A DNA stretch of 64,000 bases from RQOF01 sp964461135 (GTDB lineage Bacteria > Calditrichota > Calditrichia > RBG-13-44-9), in NCBI GenBank assembly GCA_964461135.1, contig CAYWTB010000007.1:1-64000 (forward strand). The letters are read 5' to 3'. The notes beneath the pieces were generated by a model. The model worked only from the letters and a program-made list of their open reading frames with translations. It was not told where the DNA came from and did not search any database. A program made the position numbers and the translations under genes. Shown piece by piece: positions 9,693 to 18,456 of this stretch. How positions within the stretch are numbered: the stretch's first letter is position 1; the number at the start of each line of letters is the position of its first letter.

Positions 9693-10724
9693 TCACACCC
9701 TTTTAGTCCTGAATAATACCTTCAAATAACGATTGAAATCGGTTAATATTTTTCCCGTTCCGCGAACCACCGCCGTCAGGGGATCCTCAGCTACATTTAC
9801 TGGTAACTGGGTCTCTTTCTGGATAAGTTCGTCCAGCTTTCGCAGCAGGGCTCCTCCTCCGGTGAGAATAATACCATGATCAAGAATATCGGATGCCAGT
9901 TCGGGAGGTGTTCGCTCCAGGGTAAGACGAATCGATTCTACAATGGTATTCACGGGATCCATAAGCGCTTCCCGGATCTCAGCCGAATTGACTTCGACGG
10001 TCTTGGGAATTCCGTCAATAAGATCGCGCCCTTTAACCTGTGTGGTAATTTCCTGCTCCAGGGGCATCACCGATCCGATATCACACTTTAATATTTCACC
10101 GGTTTTTTCACCAATCAGCAAATTATAATTTTTCTTAAAATACTGGACAATTGCTTCATTCATTTCATCACCGGCAATACGGATAGAGGTATGGAGCACA
10201 ATTCCCCCCAGTGAAATTAAAGCTATTTCACAGGTTCCACCGCCGACATCCACAATCATGTTCCCGATTGGCTTTTCTATGTCCAGACCAATACCAACGG
10301 CTGATGCCATGGCCTCAGCCACCAGATATACTTCACGGGCACCAGCACGCTCCGCACTGTCACGTACCGCCCTTTTTTCAACTTCGGTGATACCGGAGGG
10401 AACACAGACGATAATCTTTCCAATAGATATCCGGTTTACTTTTGCCTTTTTGATGAATTCCCGCATCATCACTTCCGTCGCTTCAAAGTCCGCGATCACT
10501 CCGTCTTTTAATGGTCGTATGGTAATAATATCCTGATGAGTTCTGCCATACATTTCCCGGGCTTCCTTACCCACTGCAAGGACTTTACCTCCATTTTCTT
10601 CAAATGCTACGATAGAGGGCTCATTCACTACAATCCCCCTGTTCTTCACATAGATAAGTGTATTTGCAGTTCCCAGATCGATTCCGATATCATTCGAAAG
10701 AAAACTTAAAAATCCCATAGCCAT
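9693..10724 (-). CDS. mreB: rod shape-determining actin homologue MreB
   Basis: A 343-residue actin-fold ATPase that forms membrane-bound filaments guiding the elongasome. The phosphate-1 loop DIGIDLGTANTLIYVKNRG begins near residue 11, the second phosphate loop IVDVGGGTCEIALISLGGI is near 160, and the ILTGGGALLRKLDEL adenosine motif is near 290. N-terminal MAMGFLSFLSND gives an amphipathic membrane-binding start. It lies 22 nt downstream of purH, so it appears to be co-transcribed with purine genes. Confidence 0.97.
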   Translation of the reverse strand: MAMGFLSFLSNDIGIDLGTANTLIYVKNRGIVVNEPSIVAFEENGGKVLAVGKEAREMYGRTHQDIITIRPLKDGVIADFEATEVMMREFIKKAKVNRISIGKIIVCVPSGITEVEKRAVRDSAERAGAREVYLVAEAMASAVGIGLDIEKPIGNMIVDVGGGTCEIALISLGGIVLHTSIRIAGDEMNEAIVQYFKKNYNLLIGEKTGEILKCDIGSVMPLEQEITTQVKGRDLIDGIPKTVEVNSAEIREALMDPVNTIVESIRLTLERTPPELASDILDHGIILTGGGALLRKLDELIQKETQLPVNVAEDPLTAVVRGTGKILTDFNRYLKVLFRTKRV

Positions 10725-10746
10725 ATTAACTCCCTTACGTTTACAA

Positions 10747-12300
10747 TCAGTGCTTAAAATGACGAATATTGGTAAATATCATTGACATATTATATTCATT
10801 TACGGCATCAATAACTTCCTGATCACGGACTGAGCCACCGGGCTGAATAATTGCGGTTATGCCTGCTTTCGCCGCTTCATCAACGCCATCGCGAAAAGGA
10901 AAAAAGGCGTCCGAAGCCATAACTGCACCCTGCAGGTCATGACCGGACTCTTCGGCCTTGAACCGTGCAATCTTTACTGAATCCACCCGTGACATTTGAC
11001 CGGCACCCACCCCCAGTATCCTTCCTTTCGCGGCGAATATAATGGCATTCGATTTAACATGCTTGGCAATTTTCCATGAAAAGAATAAATCCGCCTCCTC
11101 ATTTTCAGCCGGCTGGCGTTCTCCAACTGATTTCAGTTTTTGCCGGTCAAGAGAAATACTGTCCGGCTCCTGCGCCAACAGCCCGATTGATAGATATTTC
11201 AATTCAATTGCGTTCTGGGAAAGAGGCACCATCTTTTTCAGCAAGCGCAGATTCTTTTTGCCTTTTAGAATAGCCAGGGCAGCCTCAGAAAAATCCGGGG
11301 CAATAATGCATTCAAAAAAATTTTCATGAATTAACTGTGCTGTTTTTTCGTCAATTTCCCGGTTGGCCCCAACTATGCCCCCGAAGGCGGATACCGGATC
11401 ACCGGCTCTGGCATGAAGAAAAGCCGTTGCGATATCATCTGCTATAGCAGCACCACAGGGATTGGTATGTTTTACCACTGTAACCGCCGGTTCAGTAAAT
11501 TCTTCCACCACAGCAGCTGCCGACAAAACATCCACATAATTATTAAACGACATTTCTTTGCCCCAGAGCTGCTTAATTTTTGCATTCTCTAATTTCTGGC
11601 CGGGAGGATTGTAAACGGCAGCAGCCTGATGCGGATTCTCCCCATAACGGAGATCAGTGGTTTTTATATAAAACCGGGAGATACGTTCCGGTAGTTTCTG
11701 GCCAGGAGTAACGGCAGTGAGGTAGTCTGCAATCTGAGAATCATAATAAGATGTATAAAAAAACAGCTCTGAGCACAGTTTAAAATTATAATCTTCCGGA
11801 ATTTTCCAGCCATTCTTCTCCCATACACTTAAAAATTCTTCATATTGACCCGGATGATGCAAAACCGTGACAAATTCATAATTCTTGGCAGCAGCCCTTA
11901 ACATGGCGGGACCACCGATATCAATCAGTTCAATCATTTCAGCCAGGGTTTTCTGCTGATCCATGTTCTGGATAAAGGGATACAGATTAACAATAACCAG
12001 ATCAACAGGATCAATGCCCAGCTTTTTAAGCTGAGTCATGTGCCCGGGAATCCTTTTTGACAGAATTGCTGCGTGGATGCCGGGATGTAACGTTTTTACC
12101 CGTCCGTTCAGAATTTCCGGAAAACCGGTTACATTTTCAACCGGCGTAACCGGTATACCATGTACATTTAAATGCCGCGCCGTTCCTCCGCTTGAAATGA
12201 TCTCCACACCGTTTTTTTGAAGAGCCTCTGCCAGCTCCGCTATACCGGATTTATCCCAGCAACTGATTAAAGCCCTCTTGATGGTAATAGGTGTTGCCAT
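10747..12300 (-). CDS. purH: bifunctional AICAR formyltransferase/IMP cyclohydrolase
   Basis: PurH catalyses the last two steps of IMP synthesis: formylation of AICAR using 10-formyl-THF, then ring closure. At 517 residues it has the full two-domain length. The N-terminal MGS-like cyclohydrolase domain (about 1-150) shows RALISCWDKSGI and NGRVKTLHPGIHAAIL. The transformylase domain shows LRYGENPHQAA and VVKHTNPCGAA, the latter carrying the catalytic Lys-His pair. The gene lies 43 nt after purN and 22 nt before mreB. Confidence 0.96.
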   Translation of the reverse strand: MATPITIKRALISCWDKSGIAELAEALQKNGVEIISSGGTARHLNVHGIPVTPVENVTGFPEILNGRVKTLHPGIHAAILSKRIPGHMTQLKKLGIDPVDLVIVNLYPFIQNMDQQKTLAEMIELIDIGGPAMLRAAAKNYEFVTVLHHPGQYEEFLSVWEKNGWKIPEDYNFKLCSELFFYTSYYDSQIADYLTAVTPGQKLPERISRFYIKTTDLRYGENPHQAAAVYNPPGQKLENAKIKQLWGKEMSFNNYVDVLSAAAVVEEFTEPAVTVVKHTNPCGAAIADDIATAFLHARAGDPVSAFGGIVGANREIDEKTAQLIHENFFECIIAPDFSEAALAILKGKKNLRLLKKMVPLSQNAIELKYLSIGLLAQEPDSISLDRQKLKSVGERQPAENEEADLFFSWKIAKHVKSNAIIFAAKGRILGVGAGQMSRVDSVKIARFKAEESGHDLQGAVMASDAFFPFRDGVDEAAKAGITAIIQPGGSVRDQEVIDAVNEYNMSMIFTNIRHFKH

Positions 12301-12343
12301 TTTCCACAGTATTTAAATTATCAAAGACCTGTAAATATAATAA

Positions 12344-12964
12344 TTAATTATTAAAAACGACGCGGTTTCCTTCAATTTGAAACGATTCCGTTAACAGCTT
12401 TTGCAGAGCCATTGAATATAGCCGGTGTTCAACTTTTAAAACTTGTGTTGCAACTTCTTCCGGGTTATGACAATCTTCAATATTCACGGCTTTCTGCATC
12501 ACGATGGGGCCGGAGTCATATACCTCATTTACCAGATGCACAGTGACACCACTGACCTTCGCTCCCGATGCAAATACAGCTTCATGAACATGCATACCAT
12601 ACATTCCCTTACCACCAAAAGCCGGCAGAAGCGCCGGATGAATATTAACAATTTTATTCGAATACGTCTTCACCACATTATCGGGAATTTTTTTTAAATA
12701 TCCAGCCAGTATAATCCAATCTATCGCATTATTTTTTAATATCTTTAGCAGTTCCTTGCCAAAATCTTCCGCTGTATCAAAATCTCCGGGATGAATTACA
12801 TAAATTGGTATTTTCTGTTTCCTGGCAAAGTCAAGTACTCCGGCCCTGGATGTATTGGTTATGAGACATTCTGCATGGGCGGATACTTTTCCGGAGATAA
12901 TGTTTTTGTAAATTTGTCTGAAATTACTCCCGCGTCCAGAGGCAAAGACTGCCAGTTTTTTCAC
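12344..12964 (-). CDS. purN: phosphoribosylglycinamide formyltransferase (GAR transformylase)
   Basis: PurN formylates GAR using 10-formyl-THF in purine synthesis. The 206-residue protein has the N-terminal FASGRGSNFRQIYKNI phosphate site and the NIHPALLPAFGGKGMYG catalytic loop with His. The VTVHLVNEVYDSGPIVMQ segment carries the conserved Asp. It starts with GTG at 12964, with AAGGAT upstream. It is the first gene after a near-consensus promoter and probably heads the long purN-purH-mre-mrd transcript. Two folate-dependent purine steps are therefore encoded next to each other. Confidence 0.95.
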   Translation of the reverse strand: MKKLAVFASGRGSNFRQIYKNIISGKVSAHAECLITNTSRAGVLDFARKQKIPIYVIHPGDFDTAEDFGKELLKILKNNAIDWIILAGYLKKIPDNVVKTYSNKIVNIHPALLPAFGGKGMYGMHVHEAVFASGAKVSGVTVHLVNEVYDSGPIVMQKAVNIEDCHNPEEVATQVLKVEHRLYSMALQKLLTESFQIEGNRVVFNN

Positions 12965-12991
12965 CGAATTTTATCCTTAATTTAAGCCAAA

Positions 12992-13020
12992 AATATAATA
13001 CTAACTTACAGATGTGTCAA
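12992..13020 (-). promoter_or_regulatory. strong promoter of the purN-purH-mreBCD-mrdA-rodA-lgt cluster
   Basis: On the minus strand TTGACA (13015-13020), 17 bp, TATATT (12992-12997), with a predicted start near 12985, about 20 nt before the purN GTG. No other such site is seen before mreB, so the cell-shape genes likely depend on it. Confidence 0.6.
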
Positions 13021-13130
13021 ATGTAATTATTAAAAGAGAGTGTGTGTTATAATACAAAAAACGCCATGTTCAATACATAATTTAAATCATACAGGGCCGG
13101 AATGGAATCACAGATTAAACTCCAATACAC

Positions 13131-14024
13131 TCATACATCCCACGCTAATCTGAAAGGACTTGTCTGCAGAATAGCGGGTACTCCCTGGGGAAGCGCACAG
13201 GAATTGGGGAAATGACCATAGGGGAAATTCAGAATCACCGGGACATTTGTTGGGAAATGAGACTTTACAATAGGCCAAATGTCCAGGAAACGGTCTTCAT
13301 ATATAAAATGCCCGAGAATTACTGCTTTCACATGTTTAAAGATTCCGGCCTGTTTCAACTGGACAACTGATCTTTCGATACGATACATCTGTTCATTCAC
13401 CTCTTCCAGAAACAAAATAATATCCTGCGCGAGTTGGGGGAAGAAAGGGGTCCCCAGCAGACTTACAATTATGGATAATGTTCCCCCCAGCAAAATGCCC
13501 CGGGCGTCACCCTCCCGTGCAATAACAATTGCACTTTTTTTTAAATCACTGGCGGTAATACTTTTGCGGTCCTGTAACAGTTGCCTGATAAAAAGCTTCA
13601 GGTAGGGATTAGATCTTCGTAATTGGAATGTAAGCGCCATGCCGGAGAGGGAAATAATACCTGCTTTATGCCAGATTGTCCATTGTAATGCAGAAATATC
13701 GCTAAATCCAATCAGAAGTTTCCGGCTTTTTTCCCATTTTTGATAATCCAGATGGGGCAGAAGCTGACTGCTTCCCGAACCTCCCCTTACCGCATACAGG
13801 GCGTGGATATCAGGATCATCCAGAAATTGATGAATATCACCTGTTCTCTGGGAAATGCTGCCGGAAAAATAGCGATATTTTCCAAACAGATGAGGGGCAG
13901 GTTTGGTATGGAATCCCTCCTTTTCGAGAATCGATAATCCTGACCGGATATCTTCCTCCGTCACATACCCGGCGGGTGCAATTAAACCAATGCCATCTCC
14001 GCATTTTAAAAAAGGGAAGCTCAA
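13131..14024 (-). CDS. LD-carboxypeptidase family protein (peptidase S66)
   Basis: Members of S66 remove the terminal D-Ala from tetrapeptides during peptidoglycan recycling (LdcA) or inactivate microcin C (MccF). The 297-residue protein shows the family start GIGLIAPAGYVT, the YAVRGGSGSSQLLPHLD motif and LIGFSDISAL, whose Ser is the nucleophile. A later LGHF carries the probable catalytic His. The start is uncertain: the frame upstream offers TTG at 14024, overlapping the ROK kinase stop by 4 nt. The link to a sugar kinase and a GlmU-like protein favours a role in wall recycling. Confidence 0.85.
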   Translation of the reverse strand: MSFPFLKCGDGIGLIAPAGYVTEEDIRSGLSILEKEGFHTKPAPHLFGKYRYFSGSISQRTGDIHQFLDDPDIHALYAVRGGSGSSQLLPHLDYQKWEKSRKLLIGFSDISALQWTIWHKAGIISLSGMALTFQLRRSNPYLKLFIRQLLQDRKSITASDLKKSAIVIAREGDARGILLGGTLSIIVSLLGTPFFPQLAQDIILFLEEVNEQMYRIERSVVQLKQAGIFKHVKAVILGHFIYEDRFLDIWPIVKSHFPTNVPVILNFPYGHFPNSCALPQGVPAILQTSPFRLAWDV

Positions 14025-14971
14025 ATTCCTGATTCCGATGACTTAAGCATATTTAATGCAAACGCTGCCGCTCCCAGCATTCCTGCCCTGTTTCCCAGAA
14101 GGGCACTGACAATTTCAACATTGGAATAACTTGTCTGCATGGCACGGGATTGTGTTGACCGGCGTATTTTTTCAATAAACCACTCACCGGCCTCACTTAC
14201 TCCGCCACCAAGGATAATTCGCTGGGGATTGAAAATGTTGACAAAATTCGCCAGGCCGGCTCCAAGAAAGTTTATATACTGATCAATTATCTGACGGGCG
14301 GTTTGCTCTCCGGCTTCCATTTTCTTAAAAATTTCCTTTGTATTGCCGACCTCCGGGCCGGATTGAACCGCATTATAATCCCGGATTAAGGCAGTAGCTG
14401 AGGCATAACTTTCCAGACAACCCCTTCCGCCACAATTACATTTTCGTCCGTTGAAATCGATGGTTGTATGTCCGAGCTCCGAACCACAATAATAACTTCC
14501 GCGATAAATTTCTCCATTAATAATGATACCACCACCGATTCCGGTACCCAAAGTAAGGCAAATCACATCTTTTTTCTGTTTACCACCACCGAAGAGATAT
14601 TCACCATAGGCCATCAGATTGGCATCATTATCCGCAAATACCGGAATATGAAAGGCATTAGACAGGAAATCCCTGATGGGCACATTTCGCCAGTGCTTGA
14701 AATTAGGAGTACTGCCGGTAAGAAAGCCGCGAGTAATATCCACACTGCCCGGAGTTCCGACACCAATAGCCTCAATTGGGATATTTTTATTTGCAGCATA
14801 ATCCAAGTTCTCCTGTATAAGCACGTTAAGCCGCTCTAGGATAAATTCTTTGGAAGATGATGCGGGAGTATCAATAGACCCTTGCTTTAATAAATTCCCT
14901 CCGGAAGAACAAATACCATGCTTAATAGTTGTACCTCCGATATCTACTCCAATTCCAAATCCTGTTTTCAT
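14021..14971 (-). CDS. ROK family sugar kinase (glucokinase-like)
   Basis: ROK kinases phosphorylate glucose or amino sugars such as N-acetylglucosamine and N-acetylmannosamine. The 316-residue product has the ATP loop GVDIGGTTIKHG near the start, the substrate region FADNDANLMAYGEYLFGGG, and LTLGTGIGGGIIINGEIYRG. The ROK zinc motif appears as CNCGGRGCLE, preceded by ELGHT, which binds sugar and zinc. The ATG at 14971 forms a TGATG stop/start junction with the GlmU-like gene and has AGGG 7 nt upstream. It overlaps the LD-carboxypeptidase gene downstream. The substrate cannot be read from sequence, but the neighbours point to wall amino sugars. Confidence 0.88.
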   Translation of the reverse strand: MKTGFGIGVDIGGTTIKHGICSSGGNLLKQGSIDTPASSSKEFILERLNVLIQENLDYAANKNIPIEAIGVGTPGSVDITRGFLTGSTPNFKHWRNVPIRDFLSNAFHIPVFADNDANLMAYGEYLFGGGKQKKDVICLTLGTGIGGGIIINGEIYRGSYYCGSELGHTTIDFNGRKCNCGGRGCLESYASATALIRDYNAVQSGPEVGNTKEIFKKMEAGEQTARQIIDQYINFLGAGLANFVNIFNPQRIILGGGVSEAGEWFIEKIRRSTQSRAMQTSYSNVEIVSALLGNRAGMLGAAAFALNMLKSSESGI

Positions 14972-16209
14972 CACTGAACCCTGACCCTGTTCTCTAATGC
15001 TGCACTTAAATCCTTCACTGCCCTGAATAAACTGGTCTGATTATCAGTAAAGTTAATCTTTCGCCGGCCCATGACAATACTGGCCACTTCCATCGCCTTA
15101 TCAAAATTATATTCCCGAAATCCCGCCGCTCCTCCCCAGGAGAAGGAAGGAATAAATTTCGGTGGAAAACCTTCTCCGAAAATATTGCAGCTCACCCCCA
15201 CAACGGTTCCCGTGTTCAATTGAGTGTTAATGGCTGTTTTGGAGTGATCTCCCATTATAGTGCCCAGGAACTGCTTGCCTGTCTGAATGCTTTTATTATT
15301 TATGTAAACCGAGATTTCACCATAATTATTTTTTAAATCAGAATTATTGGTATCGGCGCCCAGATTAATCCAGGCTCCCAGATAAGAATGTCCCAGGAAA
15401 CCATCATGCTGTTTATTGGAATATTCCTGAATAATTGAGCCTTCCAGCTCTCCACCTATCTTGCAAACTTTTCCAATCGTGCTGTTTTCATAAATCTTCG
15501 CACCTATCTTTATCAGGCTTTGCTCTCCAATAAATAAAGGTCCTTCCAGAACGGCGTTTGGCATGATTTTGCTTTTCTCACTTATCCAGACCGGACCATC
15601 TTCGGCATTTATAACCACTCCTGGCATGATGCGGGCACCTGCTCCCACATAAATGTTATCTTTGCCCATTAAATGGCAGCCCGCATCCACCTGCCCCAGG
15701 ATTTTTCCTGCATTTCCCGAGATCTCAAATTCTGCCTTAATAGAGTCACCATTACGGTCTATGAGATCCCAGGCATATTCTATCAGTTCAACGGAATAGT
15801 GATTATGTCCAAAGTCGTTCAGCACCCTTTCTTCATTTATGATTCCAGACTGAAAATAGTCTGCCACCTTCTTTTTCGAAACCCGCCAGGCGGCAATTCC
15901 ATGATCGGTATTCAAGACCGAATTTACCGGCATTTCAAGAATTTTTTCGCGGTCTCCCGATCTCACAAGCCAGCGTCCATTGAGAAATATTGCATCCGTT
16001 TCAGAGGAGGTATCAAAGAGCCGGGATGATTCAAGGTAATAATCTTTAAGATACTGACGGCACTGCAGGCTTATATCTTCCTCCGGGAATACCGCTTTTA
16101 TTTTGTCCAGAATTGTACTGGTTCCACAGACCAGCTCCCAGACTGGTCTGAAATACACAACCGGGAGAAGATTACTGAATGCGGAATCCTCAAAAACGAC
16201 TATTTTCAT
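14971..16209 (-). CDS. putative sugar nucleotidyltransferase / GlmU-like protein (alternative GlmU family)
   Basis: The 412-residue protein resembles the GlmU-like family found in Bacteroidota and relatives (often labelled putative sugar nucleotidyltransferase). Such proteins are thought to make UDP-GlcNAc or a related nucleotide sugar. The N-terminal domain begins IVVFEDSAFSNLLPVVYFRPVWEL and lacks the canonical GxGTRM loop of ordinary GlmU. From about 180 to 370 there is a left-handed beta-helix of hexapeptide repeats (IYVGAGARIMPGVVI, IMPNAVLEGPLFIG). I start at ATG 16209 rather than 16221, because GAGGAAAG sits 6 nt before it. Translation is probably coupled with the TonB-like gene upstream and ROK downstream. 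Confidence 0.75.
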   Translation of the reverse strand: MKIVVFEDSAFSNLLPVVYFRPVWELVCGTSTILDKIKAVFPEEDISLQCRQYLKDYYLESSRLFDTSSETDAIFLNGRWLVRSGDREKILEMPVNSVLNTDHGIAAWRVSKKKVADYFQSGIINEERVLNDFGHNHYSVELIEYAWDLIDRNGDSIKAEFEISGNAGKILGQVDAGCHLMGKDNIYVGAGARIMPGVVINAEDGPVWISEKSKIMPNAVLEGPLFIGEQSLIKIGAKIYENSTIGKVCKIGGELEGSIIQEYSNKQHDGFLGHSYLGAWINLGADTNNSDLKNNYGEISVYINNKSIQTGKQFLGTIMGDHSKTAINTQLNTGTVVGVSCNIFGEGFPPKFIPSFSWGGAAGFREYNFDKAMEVASIVMGRRKINFTDNQTSLFRAVKDLSAALENRVRVQ

Positions 16210-16211
16210 TT

Positions 16212-16219
16212 CTTTCCTC
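16212..16219 (-). promoter_or_regulatory. ribosome binding site deciding the GlmU-like start
   Basis: GAGGAAAG on the minus strand lies inside the first codons of the longer frame and 6 nt from ATG 16209, arguing for the shorter protein. Confidence 0.6.
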
Positions 16220-16811
16220 ACTTTTCTGTGTTGAAGGTATAAGTTTTCACCACCCAGCTTTTTACCGGTTTATTCCCTACTCTTGCAGGTATCCATTGAC
16301 TTTTCTCAACGGCTTGTTTTACTAAAGTTAAGCAGGTATCCATGTTGGTAGTATTTTCTAATATCTCAATGGATTCTGTCTGTCCAAATGTATTCACTAA
16401 AAGTAATAAACGGATATAACCTTTGCAAGAGACTCCTGAAACACTGGGATAGACCTCCAGAAGAGGTTTAGCCGGCACTTCCGGTGCAATTCCGGGCGCA
16501 GGCAAATTTGTTTGTCCTGTTCCCGGTACCTGGCTTAGTGAAAGTTCTTCCGGAAAATCGGGTTCTTCACTCGGTACCGGAATGGTGCCATAGGGCCTGG
16601 CCGGTGGAGGGGGATTAAACCTTGATTTCTGCAAAGTCTGTGGAATTTCACTCACATATATATCAACTTTCAGGGATTGTTCTTCATTTTGAGAAAGATA
16701 AGTAAAGCGCGGAAAAATGTAAAATATTCCCGTTAAGATAACCAGAGCGATCAGCAATGATTTCCGCAGGATATCGTTAAAATATCTATCATTTTCCCGC
16801 AGTGAAGACAT
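16218..16811 (-). CDS. TonB-like energy transducer, divergent
   Basis: The 197-residue protein has one N-terminal membrane helix (about 15-33), a proline-rich periplasmic stretch (NPPPPARPYGTIPVP) and a C-terminal domain of about 75 residues with the alpha/beta pattern of the TonB fold. That domain carries two cysteines (SCKGY and MDTCL), not seen in the neighbouring TonB. The early segment VDIYVSEIPQTLQ..NPPPPARP parallels the VKIETFDIPQTEQ..RPPPPARP segment of the upstream TonB, suggesting a gene duplication. It lies after a strong terminator and before the GlmU-like gene. It may link ExbBD energy to a second receptor or envelope process. Confidence 0.7.
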   Translation of the reverse strand: MSSLRENDRYFNDILRKSLLIALVILTGIFYIFPRFTYLSQNEEQSLKVDIYVSEIPQTLQKSRFNPPPPARPYGTIPVPSEEPDFPEELSLSQVPGTGQTNLPAPGIAPEVPAKPLLEVYPSVSGVSCKGYIRLLLLVNTFGQTESIEILENTTNMDTCLTLVKQAVEKSQWIPARVGNKPVKSWVVKTYTFNTEK

Positions 16812-16842
16812 ATTGGATTTCCTGAAAATGACGTCAGAAGAT

Positions 16843-16873
16843 AAAAAAAAAGCAGCGTTGATTTCAACACTGC
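16843..16873 (-). terminator. rho-independent terminator after tonB
   Basis: On the minus strand a 10-bp stem (16864-16873 with 16852-16861, one G-U pair) is followed by nine T. It separates exbB-exbD-exbD-tonB from the second TonB-like gene and the sugar/wall genes. Read-through would couple the two halves. Confidence 0.8.
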
Positions 16874-16901
16874 TTTTAAAAGTTATGATTAATCAACCAG
16901 T

Positions 16902-17546
16902 TTATTTTTTCAACCGGAAAGTAAAGGGGATGGTCATCCACACTTTTACATAGCGGTCTCGCTGTTTTCCCGGTTTGAATTTAAACTGCTTAGCAGCTGC
17001 GACTGCGGCCTCATCCAGCATGGGATGAGATTTCACAACCTCTACTTTTTCCACATTACCTTTTGTGTCGATCAACACCTTGGCAACCACCATTCCTTCA
17101 ATTCCTGCTTTTCGCGCCAATTCAGGATAGGCGGGTTCTACCCGGTGAATCACTTCCGGTTTATCCGAAAGTGCATAGAATTCAACAATCGGTTCCTCTT
17201 CTTCCGGTGGAGGTGGTGGGGTGTTTTCCAGCGGTTTGGTAAAGTCAATTTCCGTCTCATCAATAGTTAATTCATCGGGAAGATCTTCATCCTCGGATGC
17301 AATCGGAATAGAGGGGCGTGCCGGCGGTGGGGGACGATTAATCTGTTCGGTCTGTGGAATATCGAAAGTTTCAATCTTAACGTCGACCGTCTTCTCCAGT
17401 TTGTATGCGGGTTCAAACTTTTTAAAGGAATAGAGAACTATAATCAATATGGCAATCGCAATAACCATGGATGCTTCGAATACCCGCCGGTACTTCAGTT
17501 TCAGGTCGACTTCAGGATTTTTGTAAATAAACTGATGTTTAGCCAT
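16902..17546 (-). CDS. tonB: energy transducer TonB
   Basis: The 214-residue TonB-family protein has an N-terminal helix (about 27-46), a proline/glutamate-rich linker with PPPPARP and TPPPPPEEEEP, and a C-terminal TonB domain. The domain motifs are YPELARKAGIEGMVVAKVLI near 139 and AAKQFKFKPGKQRDRYVKVW near 185. TonB transmits proton-motive force from ExbB-ExbD to outer-membrane receptors such as the one at 37978-40848. It begins 2 nt after the second exbD and is followed by a terminator. Confidence 0.9.
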   Translation of the reverse strand: MAKHQFIYKNPEVDLKLKYRRVFEASMVIAIAILIIVLYSFKKFEPAYKLEKTVDVKIETFDIPQTEQINRPPPPARPSIPIASEDEDLPDELTIDETEIDFTKPLENTPPPPPEEEEPIVEFYALSDKPEVIHRVEPAYPELARKAGIEGMVVAKVLIDTKGNVEKVEVVKSHPMLDEAAVAAAKQFKFKPGKQRDRYVKVWMTIPFTFRLKK

Positions 17547-17548
17547 TA

Positions 17549-17971
17549 CTAACCTCCATGAGTGGGAAGGGCTGAATAGTTTATACGCAAGGCATTAGCC
17601 TTTCTTAATTCCTGCTGGATATCGGTAACGATACCCATATCTGCCGCTTCATCGACTCTAAGGGATACAATCAACTGGGGATCTTCAACGAGTTTATTGT
17701 AAACAACATTTCGTAAATCCGTAATTTTTTTAATGGATATATCATCTATAACTGTGTTATTGAACCTATCCACCCAGATAGTAGTCACATGGCGTTTAGT
17801 AGGAAGTTTTTCGATCTTGGCAGCTTCAGGAAGTTTCACCTTCAATCCCTGGTATTCCCTTAACACCGTACTCACCATGAAAAAAATGAGCAGCTGAAAA
17901 ATGATATCTGGCATGGATGCCGTGGGAATACTAATTTTCATTTTTGATTTTTTCTCAAAATTTATGGCCAT
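17549..17971 (-). CDS. exbD: biopolymer transport protein ExbD (copy 2)
   Basis: The 140-residue protein has a short cytoplasmic tail, one helix (about 20-38) in the PDIIFQLLIFFMVSTV motif, which carries the proton-conducting Asp, and a periplasmic domain. ExbD forms the stator channel with ExbB. It follows another exbD after 45 nt and precedes tonB by 2 nt. Two consecutive, clearly different ExbD copies are common in FCB bacteria; they may form mixed dimers. Confidence 0.93.
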   Translation of the reverse strand: MAINFEKKSKMKISIPTASMPDIIFQLLIFFMVSTVLREYQGLKVKLPEAAKIEKLPTKRHVTTIWVDRFNNTVIDDISIKKITDLRNVVYNKLVEDPQLIVSLRVDEAADMGIVTDIQQELRKANALRINYSALPTHGG

Positions 17972-18016
17972 TTTTCTATCCCTTTGAGAATACCTATTCT
18001 CTTTTAATTATATTAA

Positions 18017-18427
18017 TTACGATTCCTCAGGTTCCGCAATGGAGATACGCGTTGCCCCTGCTTTTTTCAACTGATCTATCACTTTTATATAGATCTCATA
18101 TTTTGTCTTGCGTGCTGTTTTAACGGAGACCACCAGTTTGTCATTGACTAGAAGTTTGTCACGGACAATATTATCCACTTCCTCCACCGGAACAATTTCC
18201 TGATCAATCAGGATCTGTCCCGCATCATTAATGAGAATATTCGAGATATTCTTTTCTGGTATCTTTATCTGCATTTCACCGGGAGGCGGCAAGATCAGGT
18301 CCAGTCCCTTGTCAACATCTATGGTAGTCGTCACCAGAAAGAAGATAAGCAACTGGAAAACGATATCAGGAAGAGAAGCCGAGGGAATCTCCGGTTCACT
18401 CCTTTCTCTGTTTCTTTTTATAGCCAT
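18017..18427 (-). CDS. exbD: biopolymer transport protein ExbD (copy 1)
   Basis: The 136-residue ExbD has the helix motif LPDIVFQLLIFFLVTTTI with the conserved Asp, then a periplasmic domain with ILINDAGQILIDQ typical of the family. It lies 29 nt after exbB. The protein differs from the second copy in the region after the helix (KGLDLILPPP against QGLKVKLPEA). Confidence 0.93.
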   Translation of the reverse strand: MAIKRNRERSEPEIPSASLPDIVFQLLIFFLVTTTIDVDKGLDLILPPPGEMQIKIPEKNISNILINDAGQILIDQEIVPVEEVDNIVRDKLLVNDKLVVSVKTARKTKYEIYIKVIDQLKKAGATRISIAEPEES

Positions 18428-18456
18428 TTTCTAACCTCTTAAATATTTGAGATTAT

